A DNA stretch of 64,000 nt from Sphingomonas sp. Y38-1Y (lineage in GTDB: Bacteria > Pseudomonadota > Alphaproteobacteria > Sphingomonadales > Sphingomonadaceae), in contig NZ_CP135916.1 of the NCBI RefSeq assembly GCF_032391395.1, positions 186,001-250,000 on the forward strand, written 5' to 3'. Shown one piece after another: positions 9,245-18,649 of this stretch. Made by a program: the position numbers and the translations under genes. The notes beneath the pieces were generated by a model. It saw only the letters and a program-made list of their open reading frames with translations. It did no database searches and was not told the DNA's origin. How positions within the stretch are numbered: the stretch's first letter is position 1; each line of letters opens with the position of its first letter.

Positions 9245-11895
9245 CAGAACTTCGCGCCGAGCGTGAAGGAGATGAGGCGCCCGAACGGCGATGCCGATTG
9301 CGGGTCCCAGCCATTGGTCGTGTCGACGAACGGCGGATCCTCGTTGAAGAGGTTGCGCGCATCGACCGACAGCGAGATCGCGCGCGTCAGGTCATAGCTC
9401 AACGACAGGTCGAACGTGTCGTAGTTGCCCACCACCTGGTTCGGCACGACGCTGTCGTTGAGATAGCTGTTGAGGTGGTTCCAGGTCAGTCGCGTCCGCA
9501 CGCCGCCCACCCGCGCGCCCAGGTCCGCCTGGCTGCGGAAGCGCTGCGTGAAGCCGAAGGTGTTGAGCACGTCGCGAAGCCCCGCGCCCGGCACCGCTTC
9601 GAAAAGATAGTCGAGCAGATAGGTGCCCTGGAAACCGGCATCCAGCTTCACCGGCCCCCATTCCCAGTCATAGCCGAGCGTGAAGTCCAGCCCGCGCATC
9701 AGCGAGGTGCCGAGATTCTGGCGGCGGCCATCGGCGATGAAGGTCACTTCCGACTGGTTGATCGGCGCGTTGATCGGCAAGCCCGAATTGACGAGCCCCG
9801 CGATCTCCGCCGCGCTCGGGTTGAAGCGCACGAACTGGCTGTAGATCGGGTTGGTGAGCAGGCCGGGCGTGCCGCGCAGCGCTTGGATCTGGTCGGTATA
9901 GTCGATGCGGAAATAGCTGAGCGACGCCTGCAGGCCGGGGATCGCCCGCGGCGTCGCGTCGACCGTGAACGACCAGGTCTTGGCCTGTTCGGGCTGGAGC
10001 TGCGGATTGCCGCCCGCGATGCCGATGCCGATCTGGTTGCCCGCGGGCCCCGGCAGCGTGTCGAAATAGAGGCCCGCGCCGCCGCCGACCGTCGACGTCT
10101 CGGTATAGGTCGGCGCGCGGAACGACGTGCCGTAGGTGCCCTTGAGGCTGACACCGTCGAACGGCGCATAGGTCAGGCCGAACTTCGGATTGGTCGTGCT
10201 GCCGAAATCGCTGTAATTCTCGTGCCGGACCGCCAGCGACAGCGACAGCCGCTCCAGCCCCGGCCGCGCATTGGCCGAGCCGACGAACGGCACGAACAAT
10301 TCGCCGAACAGCGCATCGACGTTGCGGCTCCCATCGCCCACGGTCGGCACCGGCGTCGCCGCCTGGCCGGTCAAGAGGCTGGTATAGGTGTATTCAACGC
10401 GGTGCTCGCCGCCCACCGCCAGCCGGACCGCGCCGCCCGCCATCTGGAACAGCGATCCGTCGACCTGGCCGTTGACGACCTCCAGCCGGGTGCGGCCGGT
10501 GATAACGAACAGATTGTCGGTGATCCGCGCGATCGTGTCGGGATTGTTCGGCCCGCCGAACAGGTTGAGCGCAGTCGCCGGGTTGGTGTCGCGAAGCGCT
10601 GCGTTGAGCGCGGCGGTGTTGACGCCCGAGCGACGACGATCGGCGACCTCGCTCGATCGGCCGTGCGCATAATAGACGGTGGCGCGGAAGTCACCGAACA
10701 GCTGCGCCTCGACCCCGCCGGTCACGTTCCACGATTCGGCGAAGTACGGGTTCTCCTGAAGCCCGATCGTCGGCACCAGCGAATAGGCGACGTTGACCGA
10801 CGTCGCCCCCGCAACCGGCGAGACGAAGAACGGGTTGGTGTTGGGGACGGTCGCGTTGATCGTGGGGTTGACGGTCAGCACGCCCTCACGCCGCGACCAG
10901 AAGCCGTCGCCGAAGATGCGAATGCCGTCGGTGAGGTTCTGGCTGAACGCGCCGACCACGCTCCAGCGATCCTGCTCGGCGATGACGGGGTCGAGCCCGC
11001 CATAGAAGCAGCGGTTCGACGTGCCGCGCACCAGCGATCCGACATTGGCCTGCGTCACCCCGCCCTGCGGGATCGCATAGCTGCCGCCGCCGACGGTGAT
11101 CGTCCCCGGATCGCAATTGGTGACGCGAAGGTCACGGCCACGGCGATAGCGGTTGTCCTGTTGGTACCAGTCGAGCTCCGAGCCATAGAGCGCGCCGTTC
11201 TGCGAATATTCGCCCGCGACCATCGCCCAGCCGCTGCCCCAGCGATGCCCGGCGATCAGCGACGCCTGCTTCTCGTCATAGCCGTCCTCGGTAAAGCCAT
11301 AGCGGACGCGGCCTTCGATGCCGGAAAAGTTCTTGCGCAGGATGAAGTTGACGACACCCGCGACCGCATCCGAGCCATAGATTGCCGACGCGCCGTCGGC
11401 GACCACCTCGACCCGGCCGAGCGCGATCGAGGGAATGACCGAGGGGTCGGTGAACTGGCCCTGCGTTCCCTGCGGCGGCAGGCGCTTGCCGTCGTAAAGG
11501 AGCAAGGTCGCGTTGGTCGACAGGCCGCGCAGGTTGATGCCCGCGCCGCGCGTCGCGTTGGCGGCGCCGTTCTGCGCCGACCCGCCCGCGCGATTGGCGC
11601 CCAGCGACACGACCTGCGGCACGCGGCGGAGCAGGTCGTTGGTCGAGATCACGGGCTCTTCGAGGATCTTCTCCGAATCGAGCGCGATGACGTTGGAGCC
11701 GACCGGCTCGATCCCGCGGATGCGGCTGCCGGTGACGACGATGTCCTCGACCGCGGCGTCGCCGGCGGGCGCGGGCGCCGCGTCGGGCGCGGGCGGCGGC
11801 GTCTCCTGCGCGGCGGCGGGCATGGCGACGGCGAGCGCGAGGCCGGCGGTGCCGGCGCGCAGGGCGAGCGCAAGGATGCGGGTGCGGTCGGTCAT
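9244..11895 (-). CDS. TonB-dependent outer membrane receptor
   Basis: An 883-residue active importer of the outer membrane. A signal peptide (about 1-30, ending VAMPAAAQ) precedes a Pro/Ala linker, the TonB-box-like VEDIVVTGSRI, a plug domain (about 60-180, with GAGINLRGLSTNATLLLYDG and AIYGSDAVAGVVNFIL) and a 22-strand-type barrel ending in Phe. ATG 11895 is chosen because it gives the signal peptide directly; the frame is open far upstream but runs through other genes. The gene is 68 bases below the membrane-protein gene and overlaps the tannase-like gene by one base. Long receptors of this type in sphingomonads import plant or aromatic oligomers; the ligand here is unknown. Confidence 0.9.
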   Translation of the reverse strand: MTDRTRILALALRAGTAGLALAVAMPAAAQETPPPAPDAAPAPAGDAAVEDIVVTGSRIRGIEPVGSNVIALDSEKILEEPVISTNDLLRRVPQVVSLGANRAGGSAQNGAANATRGAGINLRGLSTNATLLLYDGKRLPPQGTQGQFTDPSVIPSIALGRVEVVADGASAIYGSDAVAGVVNFILRKNFSGIEGRVRYGFTEDGYDEKQASLIAGHRWGSGWAMVAGEYSQNGALYGSELDWYQQDNRYRRGRDLRVTNCDPGTITVGGGSYAIPQGGVTQANVGSLVRGTSNRCFYGGLDPVIAEQDRWSVVGAFSQNLTDGIRIFGDGFWSRREGVLTVNPTINATVPNTNPFFVSPVAGATSVNVAYSLVPTIGLQENPYFAESWNVTGGVEAQLFGDFRATVYYAHGRSSEVADRRRSGVNTAALNAALRDTNPATALNLFGGPNNPDTIARITDNLFVITGRTRLEVVNGQVDGSLFQMAGGAVRLAVGGEHRVEYTYTSLLTGQAATPVPTVGDGSRNVDALFGELFVPFVGSANARPGLERLSLSLAVRHENYSDFGSTTNPKFGLTYAPFDGVSLKGTYGTSFRAPTYTETSTVGGGAGLYFDTLPGPAGNQIGIGIAGGNPQLQPEQAKTWSFTVDATPRAIPGLQASLSYFRIDYTDQIQALRGTPGLLTNPIYSQFVRFNPSAAEIAGLVNSGLPINAPINQSEVTFIADGRRQNLGTSLMRGLDFTLGYDWEWGPVKLDAGFQGTYLLDYLFEAVPGAGLRDVLNTFGFTQRFRSQADLGARVGGVRTRLTWNHLNSYLNDSVVPNQVVGNYDTFDLSLSYDLTRAISLSVDARNLFNEDPPFVDTTNGWDPQSASPFGRLISFTLGAKF

Positions 11896-11963
11896 AAACA
11901 ATCCCCTCCATGGGCCGGCCGGTCCGCACGTTCCTGCGGTTCGGGCCGGGAAAACGGTTTGGT

Positions 11964-12998
11964 TCAGGTCGTCTCGGCTCGCGCCGCACGCGCCGGCCGA
12001 TCGGCAAAGCGCGGGGCGAGCGACAGGAGCACGATCGCCGCGATCAGGATGCCGGCGCCGATCAGCTCGGCGGGGCGCGGATGCGGCAGGCCCCAGACCC
12101 AGGCGAGGATCAGCGCGCCGCCGACGCCCGCGACCAGGCTCGCTGCGCGCTCCAAAGGCACGCAATAGGCATTCTCGCGCGGGTCGAGCAGGATGATGAT
12201 CGCGAACACCGACACCACCGTCAGCGTGAAGCCGATCGCCAGCAGCGGCCAGATGACGGGATCGAACCACACCTGGACGAAGCCCCAGCCAAGCTCGCCC
12301 GACTGGCCGCCGATGCCCGAGGCGGAGATCGCCGCGAGCAGCGCCACCGACAAAGGCAGCGCGAACACCTTTTCCTCGACGAAATACTTTCGGACCGACG
12401 CGGGGTCGCCGCTCTTCGACACCTTGGTCATCACGGCCAGGCGGATAAAGTAGCCGATCGTGTAGAGCACCACCGTCAGGATCGCGAGCGGCGGCAGGTT
12501 GAACCCGCCGCGGTCGCTGAGCGTAATGACGAGCGCCGCCAGCACCATGACGAGCGCGGTCCAGCTCCACCAGCGAACGCGCCGTCCGAACGCCATGTCG
12601 ACCAGCGGCGCGATGAGCAGGATGTCGCCGCGCATCAGCAGCTGGATGAACGGGATGCTCACCCCCTGAAAGGTGAAGCTGAGCGGCACGGTGAACAGGA
12701 CGAGCGCGGTGCCGAGCCCCGACAGCAGCGTGTACTTGGTCGGGACGGGAACGCGTCGCCCGGCGACCATCACCGCATTGGCATCGCGGTGCCAGCCCGA
12801 CCACCAGATGAAGAGATAGGTGAGGACGGTCGAGATGATGAGCGACGCGGGCAGCGTCTCCAGCCCCGTCAGCGGCCGGCCGAGGCCCGGATGCGGCGTG
12901 CTCGTCAACAGCTTCGTGACGATGACGTTGGGAAGGTAGGCGAGCAGGTAGAGGAAGACATAGCCTTCCAGCGGGAAGGCGCTCATCCGGTCCTTCAT
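11964..12998 (-). CDS. Polytopic inner membrane protein, possibly DMT/EamA-like transporter
   Basis: A 344-residue protein with about ten hydrophobic helices and short loops, for example LYLLAYLPNVIVTKLL, LIISTVLTYLFIWWSGW, LGTALVLFTVPLSFTFQGV and LIGAGILIAAIVLLSLAPRF. Size and repeat-like halves suit a drug/metabolite-type carrier, but I see no diagnostic motif. The start at 12998 overlaps the stop of the CapA-like gene by ATGA, so the two are coupled and probably act together, perhaps with the membrane protein exporting or importing what the CapA-like protein handles. A second Met lies four codons in. Confidence 0.6.
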   Translation of the reverse strand: MKDRMSAFPLEGYVFLYLLAYLPNVIVTKLLTSTPHPGLGRPLTGLETLPASLIISTVLTYLFIWWSGWHRDANAVMVAGRRVPVPTKYTLLSGLGTALVLFTVPLSFTFQGVSIPFIQLLMRGDILLIAPLVDMAFGRRVRWWSWTALVMVLAALVITLSDRGGFNLPPLAILTVVLYTIGYFIRLAVMTKVSKSGDPASVRKYFVEEKVFALPLSVALLAAISASGIGGQSGELGWGFVQVWFDPVIWPLLAIGFTLTVVSVFAIIILLDPRENAYCVPLERAASLVAGVGGALILAWVWGLPHPRPAELIGAGILIAAIVLLSLAPRFADRPARAARAETT

Positions 12999-14116
12999 GC
13001 CGCCTGCTCCAGCTCGACCATCGCATCGCCGACGACGTAGCGGGCGTTCAGCCCCGCCTCGTCGGTGATCGCGGTCATGTAGTCGACGACCTCTGCGTGG
13101 CGGGGATCGTCGCGGCCGACGAAACGCGGCACCGCGTCCCGATCGATGTACACGGGAAGGAACCCCGTCCGCTCGATCCGGCCGTTCGCGATCTCGAACC
13201 GGGCGACCATCGACAGGCGGGATGCCTTGGGGAAGTTGTAGAGGCTGTCGAAATCGGGCTCCCACTCCTCGGCGAGGACGCGGATCTCGTTGAAGCTCTT
13301 CGACGCGGCATGGACCGGGTCCATGCGCAGGTCGGTCGCGAAGTTGCAGAGCGAGTGGAAGACGGGCTTGCCGTCGATCCACTCGCACCCCTTCAGGATG
13401 TGCGCGTGCCCGCCCAGGATCGCGTCGGCGCCCGCGGCGATCGCAGCGCGCGCGACGTCGCGCTGATAGTCGGCGATGGCCGCGCGGACGAAGTGGATGC
13501 CCCAGTGCATCGACACGAAGACGAGGTCGGCCTCGGCCTTGGCCGCGCGGACGTCGGCCTCCATCGCCGCCAGGTCCTCGCGGTGGGGATAGGTGTGGAT
13601 GCGTGCGGGAGTGCCGGGCTGGTCGTGCTCGATCTGCTCGTAGACGGTGTGCGCGCGCATCGGCGCGCAGCCGGGCCGCCGCTCGTCCGCCCAATAGCTG
13701 TGCGGCAGGATGCTCGAATAAGCGAGGATCGCGACGCGGGTGCCGTCGCCCAGCGTGATGCGGACGGGCCGGCGCGCCTCGGCGATGTTCGCACCGGCGC
13801 CGACCACATGGAGACCGGCGCGCGCGAGATTGTCGCGCGTCTCGAAGAAGGCGTCGTTGCCCCAGTCGAGCACGTGGTTGCCCGCCATCGAGATGACGTC
13901 GAACCCCGCCCGGGCGAGCGCATCCGCGCCGTCGGGGCGTGCGAGCACGGCGTGGCGCGCCTGGGGCAGGCGGACGCCCTTGGTCGCGAAACTCGTCTCA
14001 AGCTGCGCGAAGGCGATGTCGGCGGCGGTCAGCACGTCGCGCGTCGCGACGAAGCTTTCGTCGTAATCGTCGCGATCGGGGGCGAGGTCGCCGGCGGCGA
14101 GGAGGACGTGAGTCAC
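12995..14116 (-). CDS. CapA-family metallophosphatase-like protein
   Basis: A 373-residue protein of the PGA_cap/CapA family, a calcineurin-like metallophosphatase fold first known from poly-gamma-glutamate capsule loci. Family motifs are in order: AAGDLAPD at the N-terminus, [29 protein letters not shown] and [11 protein letters not shown]. The start is GTG 14116, overlapping the P450 stop by GTGA. The longer open frame upstream lies inside the P450 gene and is a shadow. No signal peptide is seen, so it may be cytoplasmic. No capB/capC or other capsule genes are nearby, so a capsule role is unlikely; the neighbours suggest a small-molecule pathway. Confidence 0.82.
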   Translation of the reverse strand: MTHVLLAAGDLAPDRDDYDESFVATRDVLTAADIAFAQLETSFATKGVRLPQARHAVLARPDGADALARAGFDVISMAGNHVLDWGNDAFFETRDNLARAGLHVVGAGANIAEARRPVRITLGDGTRVAILAYSSILPHSYWADERRPGCAPMRAHTVYEQIEHDQPGTPARIHTYPHREDLAAMEADVRAAKAEADLVFVSMHWGIHFVRAAIADYQRDVARAAIAAGADAILGGHAHILKGCEWIDGKPVFHSLCNFATDLRMDPVHAASKSFNEIRVLAEEWEPDFDSLYNFPKASRLSMVARFEIANGRIERTGFLPVYIDRDAVPRFVGRDDPRHAEVVDYMTAITDEAGLNARYVVGDAMVELEQAA

Positions 14117-15291
14117 GTCGCCGCCTCGAACGTCACCGGCGCCGACAGCGCGCCAATCTCGGGGAAGCGCGTCTGCACCGGCTCGCCCGCCAGCGCGAAG
14201 CCGGGGGCGGCGGCAAGCAGTTCCTCCAGCGCCACGCGCAGCTCCAGCCGCGCGAGCGGCGCGCCGACGCACATGTGCGGCCCGCGACCGAAGGCGACCG
14301 AATCGCGCATGTTGGGGCGGTCGAGGCGGAACTGGTCCGCATCCTCGAACACCTCCTCGTCGCGATTGGCGGAGGCATAGACGAGCGCGATCGGCTCGCC
14401 CGCGGGGATCGTCCGGTCGCGGATGGTTACGTCGCGAACCGCGGTGCGGGCAAAGCCGCGATAGGGGGTGTAGAGGCGCAGGAACTCCTCGATCGCGGGC
14501 GCGACCAGCGACGGATTGGCGCGCAGCCGGCTTTGAAGCGCGCGATCGCGGCCGAGATGGACGGCGATCGACCCGATCATCACGCTGGGCGCGATGATGC
14601 CGACGACCAGCACCTGGCGGATCGTCCCGACGATCATCTCCTCGGGCAGCGGCTCGCCATCGACCCGGGCGGCGAGCAGCGCGCTCGTCGCGTCCTGGTC
14701 GGCGGGCAGCGAGTTGGCGCGTCGATCGGCGACGACGGCGCGGGCCATGTCATAAAGGAGAAGACTGTTCTCCTTGGTCGCGTCCATGTCGTTCGACTGG
14801 ACGGCGATGTTGTAGAGCCGACCGACCCGCGTCAGCTCGGCCACCGCCTCCGCCGACAGGTTCATCCAGTTGGCGAAGGTCGCGATCGGCATGTGCGCGG
14901 AAAAGTCCGCGACGATGTCGCCGCCGCCGTTCGCGACCATCCGGGCCAGCAGGTCGCGGCAGATTTCCCGCACGATCGGCTCCAGCCGGGCGATCGCACG
15001 CTCGGTCAGCAGCGGCGCGAGCGCCCGGCGATAGGGCGTGTGCTCGGGCGGATCGAGGTGGAGCGGCGGGCGCCGGCCGGTGAACGCGACCTTGGGCACG
15101 ACGTTCTGCTTCGACGTGATGTAGGTCTGCCAGTCCGCGGCGGCGGCGGCGACGTCGGCATGCTTCATCAGCGCCCAGAACCCGCCCCAGGTGTCGCTGT
15201 GCGCGACCGGGCAACGCGACCGCAGCTCGGCATAGACGGCATTGGGGCTGTCGAACGTTTCCGCGACCAGGGGATCAAAGTCATGCGCCAT
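14113..15291 (-). CDS. Cytochrome P450 with atypical I-helix
   Basis: A 392-residue soluble bacterial P450. The heme-binding loop [17 protein letters not shown] puts the thiolate ligand at Cys341. The K-helix ExxR is in [13 protein letters not shown], and the C-helix region has [12 protein letters not shown]. The I-helix oxygen-activation motif, normally (A/G)Gx(D/E)T, reads GIIAPS at 231-236, so both the acid and the threonine are replaced (Ile233, Ala234). That may mean an unusual reaction, substrate-assisted protonation or peroxide use. No ferredoxin or reductase gene is adjacent. It is the first gene of a leftward operon with CapA-like, membrane, receptor and tannase-like genes, and faces the LacI regulator across 78 bases. 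Confidence 0.9.
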   Translation of the reverse strand: MAHDFDPLVAETFDSPNAVYAELRSRCPVAHSDTWGGFWALMKHADVAAAAADWQTYITSKQNVVPKVAFTGRRPPLHLDPPEHTPYRRALAPLLTERAIARLEPIVREICRDLLARMVANGGGDIVADFSAHMPIATFANWMNLSAEAVAELTRVGRLYNIAVQSNDMDATKENSLLLYDMARAVVADRRANSLPADQDATSALLAARVDGEPLPEEMIVGTIRQVLVVGIIAPSVMIGSIAVHLGRDRALQSRLRANPSLVAPAIEEFLRLYTPYRGFARTAVRDVTIRDRTIPAGEPIALVYASANRDEEVFEDADQFRLDRPNMRDSVAFGRGPHMCVGAPLARLELRVALEELLAAAPGFALAGEPVQTRFPEIGALSAPVTFEAAT

Positions 15292-15298
15292 AACATAA

Positions 15299-15330
15299 AC
15301 GCTACCGGTTCATGAAAGCGCTTGCAAGCG
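15299..15330. promoter_or_regulatory. LacI-type operator over the promoter of the P450 operon, between P450 and lacI-family genes
   Basis: The 12-base perfect palindrome CGCTTGCAAGCG (15319-15330) sits in a longer TGAAAGCGCTTGCA motif (15313-15326). On the minus strand TTGCAA (15327-15322) can serve as -35, with a 17-base spacer to TAGCGT (15304-15299). The P450 start would then lie within a few bases of the transcript start. CG-centred palindromes of this kind are typical LacI-family operators, and the lacI-family gene is divergent and adjacent. Confidence 0.6.
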
Positions 15331-15369
15331 GTTTTGCATGTCGGCGCCGTGTCGCGCTAAGGATCGGTG

Positions 15370-16362
15370 ATGGCAGGACGCAATCCGAGGCTGGAGGACG
15401 TGGCGGCGCAGGCGGGGGTGTCGGCCGCCACCGTCTCGCGCTTTCTCAACAACCCCGCGGTGGTCGCGGCGGCAACGGGCGCGCGCATCCGCGAAGCCAT
15501 TGAAGAGACGGGCTATGTCCAGAATCTCGCCGCGACGACGCTGGCGAGCAACCGCAGCCGGCTGATCGCCGCGCTCGTCCCCGACATCGCCCAGTCGATC
15601 TTCAACGACACGGTCGAGGCGATGATCGACGAGCTGTCGAGCGACGGCAACAGCGTGATGCTGGCGCTGACCGGCCCCGACAATCACCGGCTGACGCGCG
15701 AGATCAACATGGCGCTCGCCCGCCGCGTCGACGCGATCATCCTGACCGGCATCGTCTCCGATGCACAAATGCGTGCGCGATTGCAGGATTCGGGCATCAC
15801 GGTGATCGAGACCTGGGGCCTGCCGCCCGATCCGATCGACATCGCGGTCGGGTTCTCGCACCGCGCGGTCGGCGAGGAGCTGGCGCGCTTCCTGCGCGGA
15901 CGCGGCTATCGCCGGCCGCATCTGGTGGTGCCGCGTTCGACGCGGTCGGAGCGGCGAGCCGACGGGTTCGCGGCGCGCTGGATCCATGACGGCGGGACCG
16001 AACCGACGCGGCTGAGCGTCAATGTTCCCAGTCACTTCGGCCAGGGCCGGCTGTCGTTCCGCGCCCTGTCGGACCTGCCCGAGATGCCCGACGTGGTGGT
16101 CTGCGGCTCCGACTGGATCGCGCAGGGGCTGATCGTCGAGGCGCAGGCGGCGGGCATCCGTGTGCCCGATCGGCTGGCCGTGACGGGGTTCGGCAACCTC
16201 CGGCTGGCCGGCGACATGCGCCCGACCATCACCTCGGTCGACGTCGATGGCGCGAGGATCGCCCGCGAGGTGATGCGCGTGCTTCGCGCCCGCGCCACTG
16301 GGCAGACGATCGAGCGGCACGTCGATGTCGGCTTTCGCGTGATCGCTCGCGAAAGCGCATGA
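15370..16362 (+). CDS. LacI-family transcriptional regulator
   Basis: A 330-residue repressor-type protein. Residues about 7-50 are the LacI helix-turn-helix and hinge (LEDVAAQAGVSAATVSRFLNN, NLAATTLASNRSRLIAALVP). The rest is a periplasmic-binding-protein-like effector domain ending with the usual GFGNLRLAGDMRPTITSVDVD segment. ATG 15370 follows AAGGA at a 6-base distance; GTG 15367 is the only competing start. The stop codon overlaps a motif like that in its own upstream region. Targets proposed from the shared motif are the P450 operon, the hydrolase directly downstream, and the esterase/MmgE pair at 18.6 kb. The effector is unknown. Confidence 0.92.
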   Translation: MAGRNPRLEDVAAQAGVSAATVSRFLNNPAVVAAATGARIREAIEETGYVQNLAATTLASNRSRLIAALVPDIAQSIFNDTVEAMIDELSSDGNSVMLALTGPDNHRLTREINMALARRVDAIILTGIVSDAQMRARLQDSGITVIETWGLPPDPIDIAVGFSHRAVGEELARFLRGRGYRRPHLVVPRSTRSERRADGFAARWIHDGGTEPTRLSVNVPSHFGQGRLSFRALSDLPEMPDVVVCGSDWIAQGLIVEAQAAGIRVPDRLAVTGFGNLRLAGDMRPTITSVDVDGARIAREVMRVLRARATGQTIERHVDVGFRVIARESA

Positions 16363-16396
16363 AAGCCCTTGCATCAGTCGGCTGACGAGATAGCTT
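16360..16396 (+). promoter_or_regulatory. Second LacI-type site and likely promoter of the downstream hydrolase gene
   Basis: TGAAAGCCCTTGCA (16360-16373) differs by one base from the motif in front of the P450 gene and overlaps the lacI-family stop codon. TTGCAT (16369-16374) with a 16-base spacer to TAGCTT (16391-16396) gives a plausible promoter for the gene starting at 16423, with the -35 inside the operator as in the P450 promoter. Confidence 0.5.
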
Positions 16397-16422
16397 TCCG
16401 CCATAACATTGGTGGAGGAAGC

Positions 16423-17334
16423 ATGTTGGGTCGATCGATCGCGCTGGCGCTGTTGCTGGCAAGTCCCGCGGCGGCGCAGGAGGGCGGCCCGCGCGTCGAG
16501 CTGCCCGACACCGGCGGCACCGGGCCGTACCGCGCGATCCGGGAGGTTGACGCGACGCTGCCCGACCATGTCGTCTATCGCCCCGCCGACCTTGGCGCGC
16601 TGAAAGGACGCAAGCTCGGCATCCTCGTCTGGGGCAATGGCGGGTGCAGCGAGGATGGCGCGAGCGCCCGCCAGCACCTGACGCAGATCGCCTCGAACGG
16701 TTATCTGGTGATCGCGCCGGGGCGAATGCTGAGCGGTCCGGGCGCGCCGCCGTCCCCGCCCCGTCCCGCCGGCCCGCGCGAGCTCAAGGCGGAAACGTCC
16801 GCCGCGGACGTCACCGCCGGCATCACCTGGGCCCTCGCTGAGAATGCGCGTGCCGGATCGCGCTATCGCGGGCGCATCAACCCCAGGCAGGTCGCGATCG
16901 CCGGGCATAGCTGCGGCGGGCTCCAGGCGATCATCGGCGGCGCCGACCCGCGTGTGCGGACGGTGATCGTCCACAACAGCGGCGTCTTCACCGACGGAAC
17001 GAACCCGATCCGCGGCATCACGGTCGACAAGTCGATGCTCCGCGCGCTGCACACGCCGGTGCTCTATGTGGTGGGCGGAAAGGGCGACGTCGCCTGGCCC
17101 AACGGCACCGACGACTATGCCCGCATCGAGCATGTCCCCGCCGCGCTGATCGACGGCGATGTCGGCCATGGCGGCACCTTTCGCGAAGCCAATGGCGGCG
17201 ATGTCGCGCGCTTCTCGGTCGACTGGCTCAACTGGCAGCTTCGCGGCGACCGCAAGGCGGCGGCGCGCTTCACCGGCAAGGATTGCGGGCTGTGCCGCGA
17301 TCCGAAATGGCGGTTCGAGAAGAAGGGCTTTTAG
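16423..17334 (+). CDS. Secreted alpha/beta hydrolase
   Basis: A 303-residue protein with a signal peptide (RSIALALLLASPAAAQ). It shows the alpha/beta hydrolase order: an oxyanion region LGILVWGNGGC, nucleophile elbow GHSCGG (Ser163), an Asp candidate in VGGKGDVAWPNGTDD and a likely catalytic His in DGDVGHGGTF. The fold resembles acetylhydrolase/dienelactone-hydrolase-like esterases; the substrate is not readable. A GGAGG sequence sits just before ATG 16423. It lies downstream of the LacI-family gene behind a LacI-type motif, so it is probably in that regulon. Its stop overlaps the stop of the convergent esterase gene by four bases. Confidence 0.8.
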   Translation: MLGRSIALALLLASPAAAQEGGPRVELPDTGGTGPYRAIREVDATLPDHVVYRPADLGALKGRKLGILVWGNGGCSEDGASARQHLTQIASNGYLVIAPGRMLSGPGAPPSPPRPAGPRELKAETSAADVTAGITWALAENARAGSRYRGRINPRQVAIAGHSCGGLQAIIGGADPRVRTVIVHNSGVFTDGTNPIRGITVDKSMLRALHTPVLYVVGGKGDVAWPNGTDDYARIEHVPAALIDGDVGHGGTFREANGGDVARFSVDWLNWQLRGDRKAAARFTGKDCGLCRDPKWRFEKKGF

Positions 17335-18602
17335 CGACAGGTTCCGCCGCGCACGCACGGCCGCAGCATCGGCGCGGGGCGGTGCGACGGGAAGATCGCG
17401 GGAGTCGCCGGCCAGCGACCCCGCTCGATCCGCTGGTCGAGCATGCGGATCGCGCCGACCACCTCCTCGGGCGAGAAAGTGCAATGCCCCGCGCGGTTCG
17501 CATAGATCGAGCGGACGCCGCCGCGCGCCGCCTCGGCATAGCCGCGCTGCATCGCAGGCGCGGTGAGGCCGTCACCCGCGGTCTGCACGGCGAGCAGCGG
17601 GACGAGCGGCCGCGCGTTCGGCTGATAATGCGCGCGCATGTAGGAGACCGCCCTCGGATCGGCGGCAACCCGCTCGCCGGCGTTCAGGCGCTCGAGATCG
17701 GCGTCCAGGTCCAGCCCTGCCCTGGCATAGAGCGCCGCGACGGCCGCGCGCCGGCCGGATCGGGCGAGCTGCGCGCGATAGTCGACCCCGGTGTTCCAGG
17801 AGAAGACGCCGCCCGCCCGCGCCTCCTGATCGGTGCGCGGCAGGTACACGCCCATGACGAACGCCCGGGCGATCTCGGCGGCCACCGCATCGGCGTCGCC
17901 GCGCGCGGGTGCGGGCTCGCCGGCGCTGGTCCAGTCGGGAATGCCAGCGAGCACGCCCGCCAGCGCCACGCGCGCGCGACCTTCCGGCGTCCGGATCGCT
18001 GCCGCGAGCGCATCGGCAACGCGCTTGCCGTTGGCGCGGTCGTCGTCGATCCGAACCAGACGGATGCCGGCATCGGGCGCGACGAGGGTGCGGAAGGCAT
18101 AGGCGCCGTCGAGCGCCATGTTCATCATGCCGAGCGATCCACCGATCGACGCGCACATCGGCGCGGCGCCATCGATCCCGCTCCCCGGCGCCTCGGCCAG
18201 CGCGGTGGTGACGAGGCCGCCCATCGAATAGCCCCAGGCGATCACGCGCTTCGGCTTGCCATGGCGCTTCGCGAATTCGGCGAGCGCCGCACGCTGTGCC
18301 GGCACCGCCTGTTCGAGCGCCCAGCCGCCGCTGCCATAATCCGACGCAAGCAGGGCATAGCCCTGCGCCATCAGCGCGTCGCCCGTCCCGCGCGGCGCCG
18401 GCTCGGGATCGCCGGCGCGCGGGCTGTAGCCGCGCGAGTAGAGGAGCAGCGTGCCGTTCCATTCCGCCGGCACCTGTTCGATCCAGCGCGCGCCGCCGGG
18501 CAGCGTGCCGGTCGCGGTGCGCGGGGTCGGCGCCTGTGCCGCGGTGGCGAGGATGAGCGCCAGGGCCGCAGTCGCCCGGTGCAAACGCTTCAGTCCCGTC
18601 AT
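17331..18602 (-). CDS. Secreted alpha/beta hydrolase (esterase/peptidase-like)
   Basis: A 423-residue protein with a signal peptide (GLKRLHRATAALALILATAAQ) and a hydrolase core: nucleophile GYSMGG in VIAWGYSMGGLVTTALAE and a C-terminal histidine in NRAGHCTFSPEE. A helical cap region occupies about residues 180-330. ATG 18602 is preferred over ATG 18608 because GCGGAGG ends directly at the latter, leaving a 6-base spacing only for the former. The 3' end overlaps the convergent hydrolase gene by TTAG, which supplies both stop codons. The divergent MmgE/PrpD gene shares its upstream LacI-type site. The substrate is unknown; an ester or amide of the compound handled by this locus is inferred. Confidence 0.78.
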   Translation of the reverse strand: MTGLKRLHRATAALALILATAAQAPTPRTATGTLPGGARWIEQVPAEWNGTLLLYSRGYSPRAGDPEPAPRGTGDALMAQGYALLASDYGSGGWALEQAVPAQRAALAEFAKRHGKPKRVIAWGYSMGGLVTTALAEAPGSGIDGAAPMCASIGGSLGMMNMALDGAYAFRTLVAPDAGIRLVRIDDDRANGKRVADALAAAIRTPEGRARVALAGVLAGIPDWTSAGEPAPARGDADAVAAEIARAFVMGVYLPRTDQEARAGGVFSWNTGVDYRAQLARSGRRAAVAALYARAGLDLDADLERLNAGERVAADPRAVSYMRAHYQPNARPLVPLLAVQTAGDGLTAPAMQRGYAEAARGGVRSIYANRAGHCTFSPEEVVGAIRMLDQRIERGRWPATPAIFPSHRPAPMLRPCVRGGTCR

Positions 18603-18649
18603 CACCATCCTCCGCCCGCTTTTCGCTTGCCTTAGCCATATTGCGGGTG

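Noticed and set aside
9130-12168. Open frame of 1012 codons on the plus strand
   Set aside because: It is antisense to the TonB receptor, whose protein has clear plug, barrel and signal features. Its own translation is Arg/Ala-rich with no domain, as expected for shadow frames in GC-rich DNA.
18580-18592. Fourth LacI-type motif, TGCAAACGCTTCA
   Set aside because: It lies inside signal-peptide codons of the esterase and is one base shorter than the other copies. It may be chance, so I did not list it as a site.
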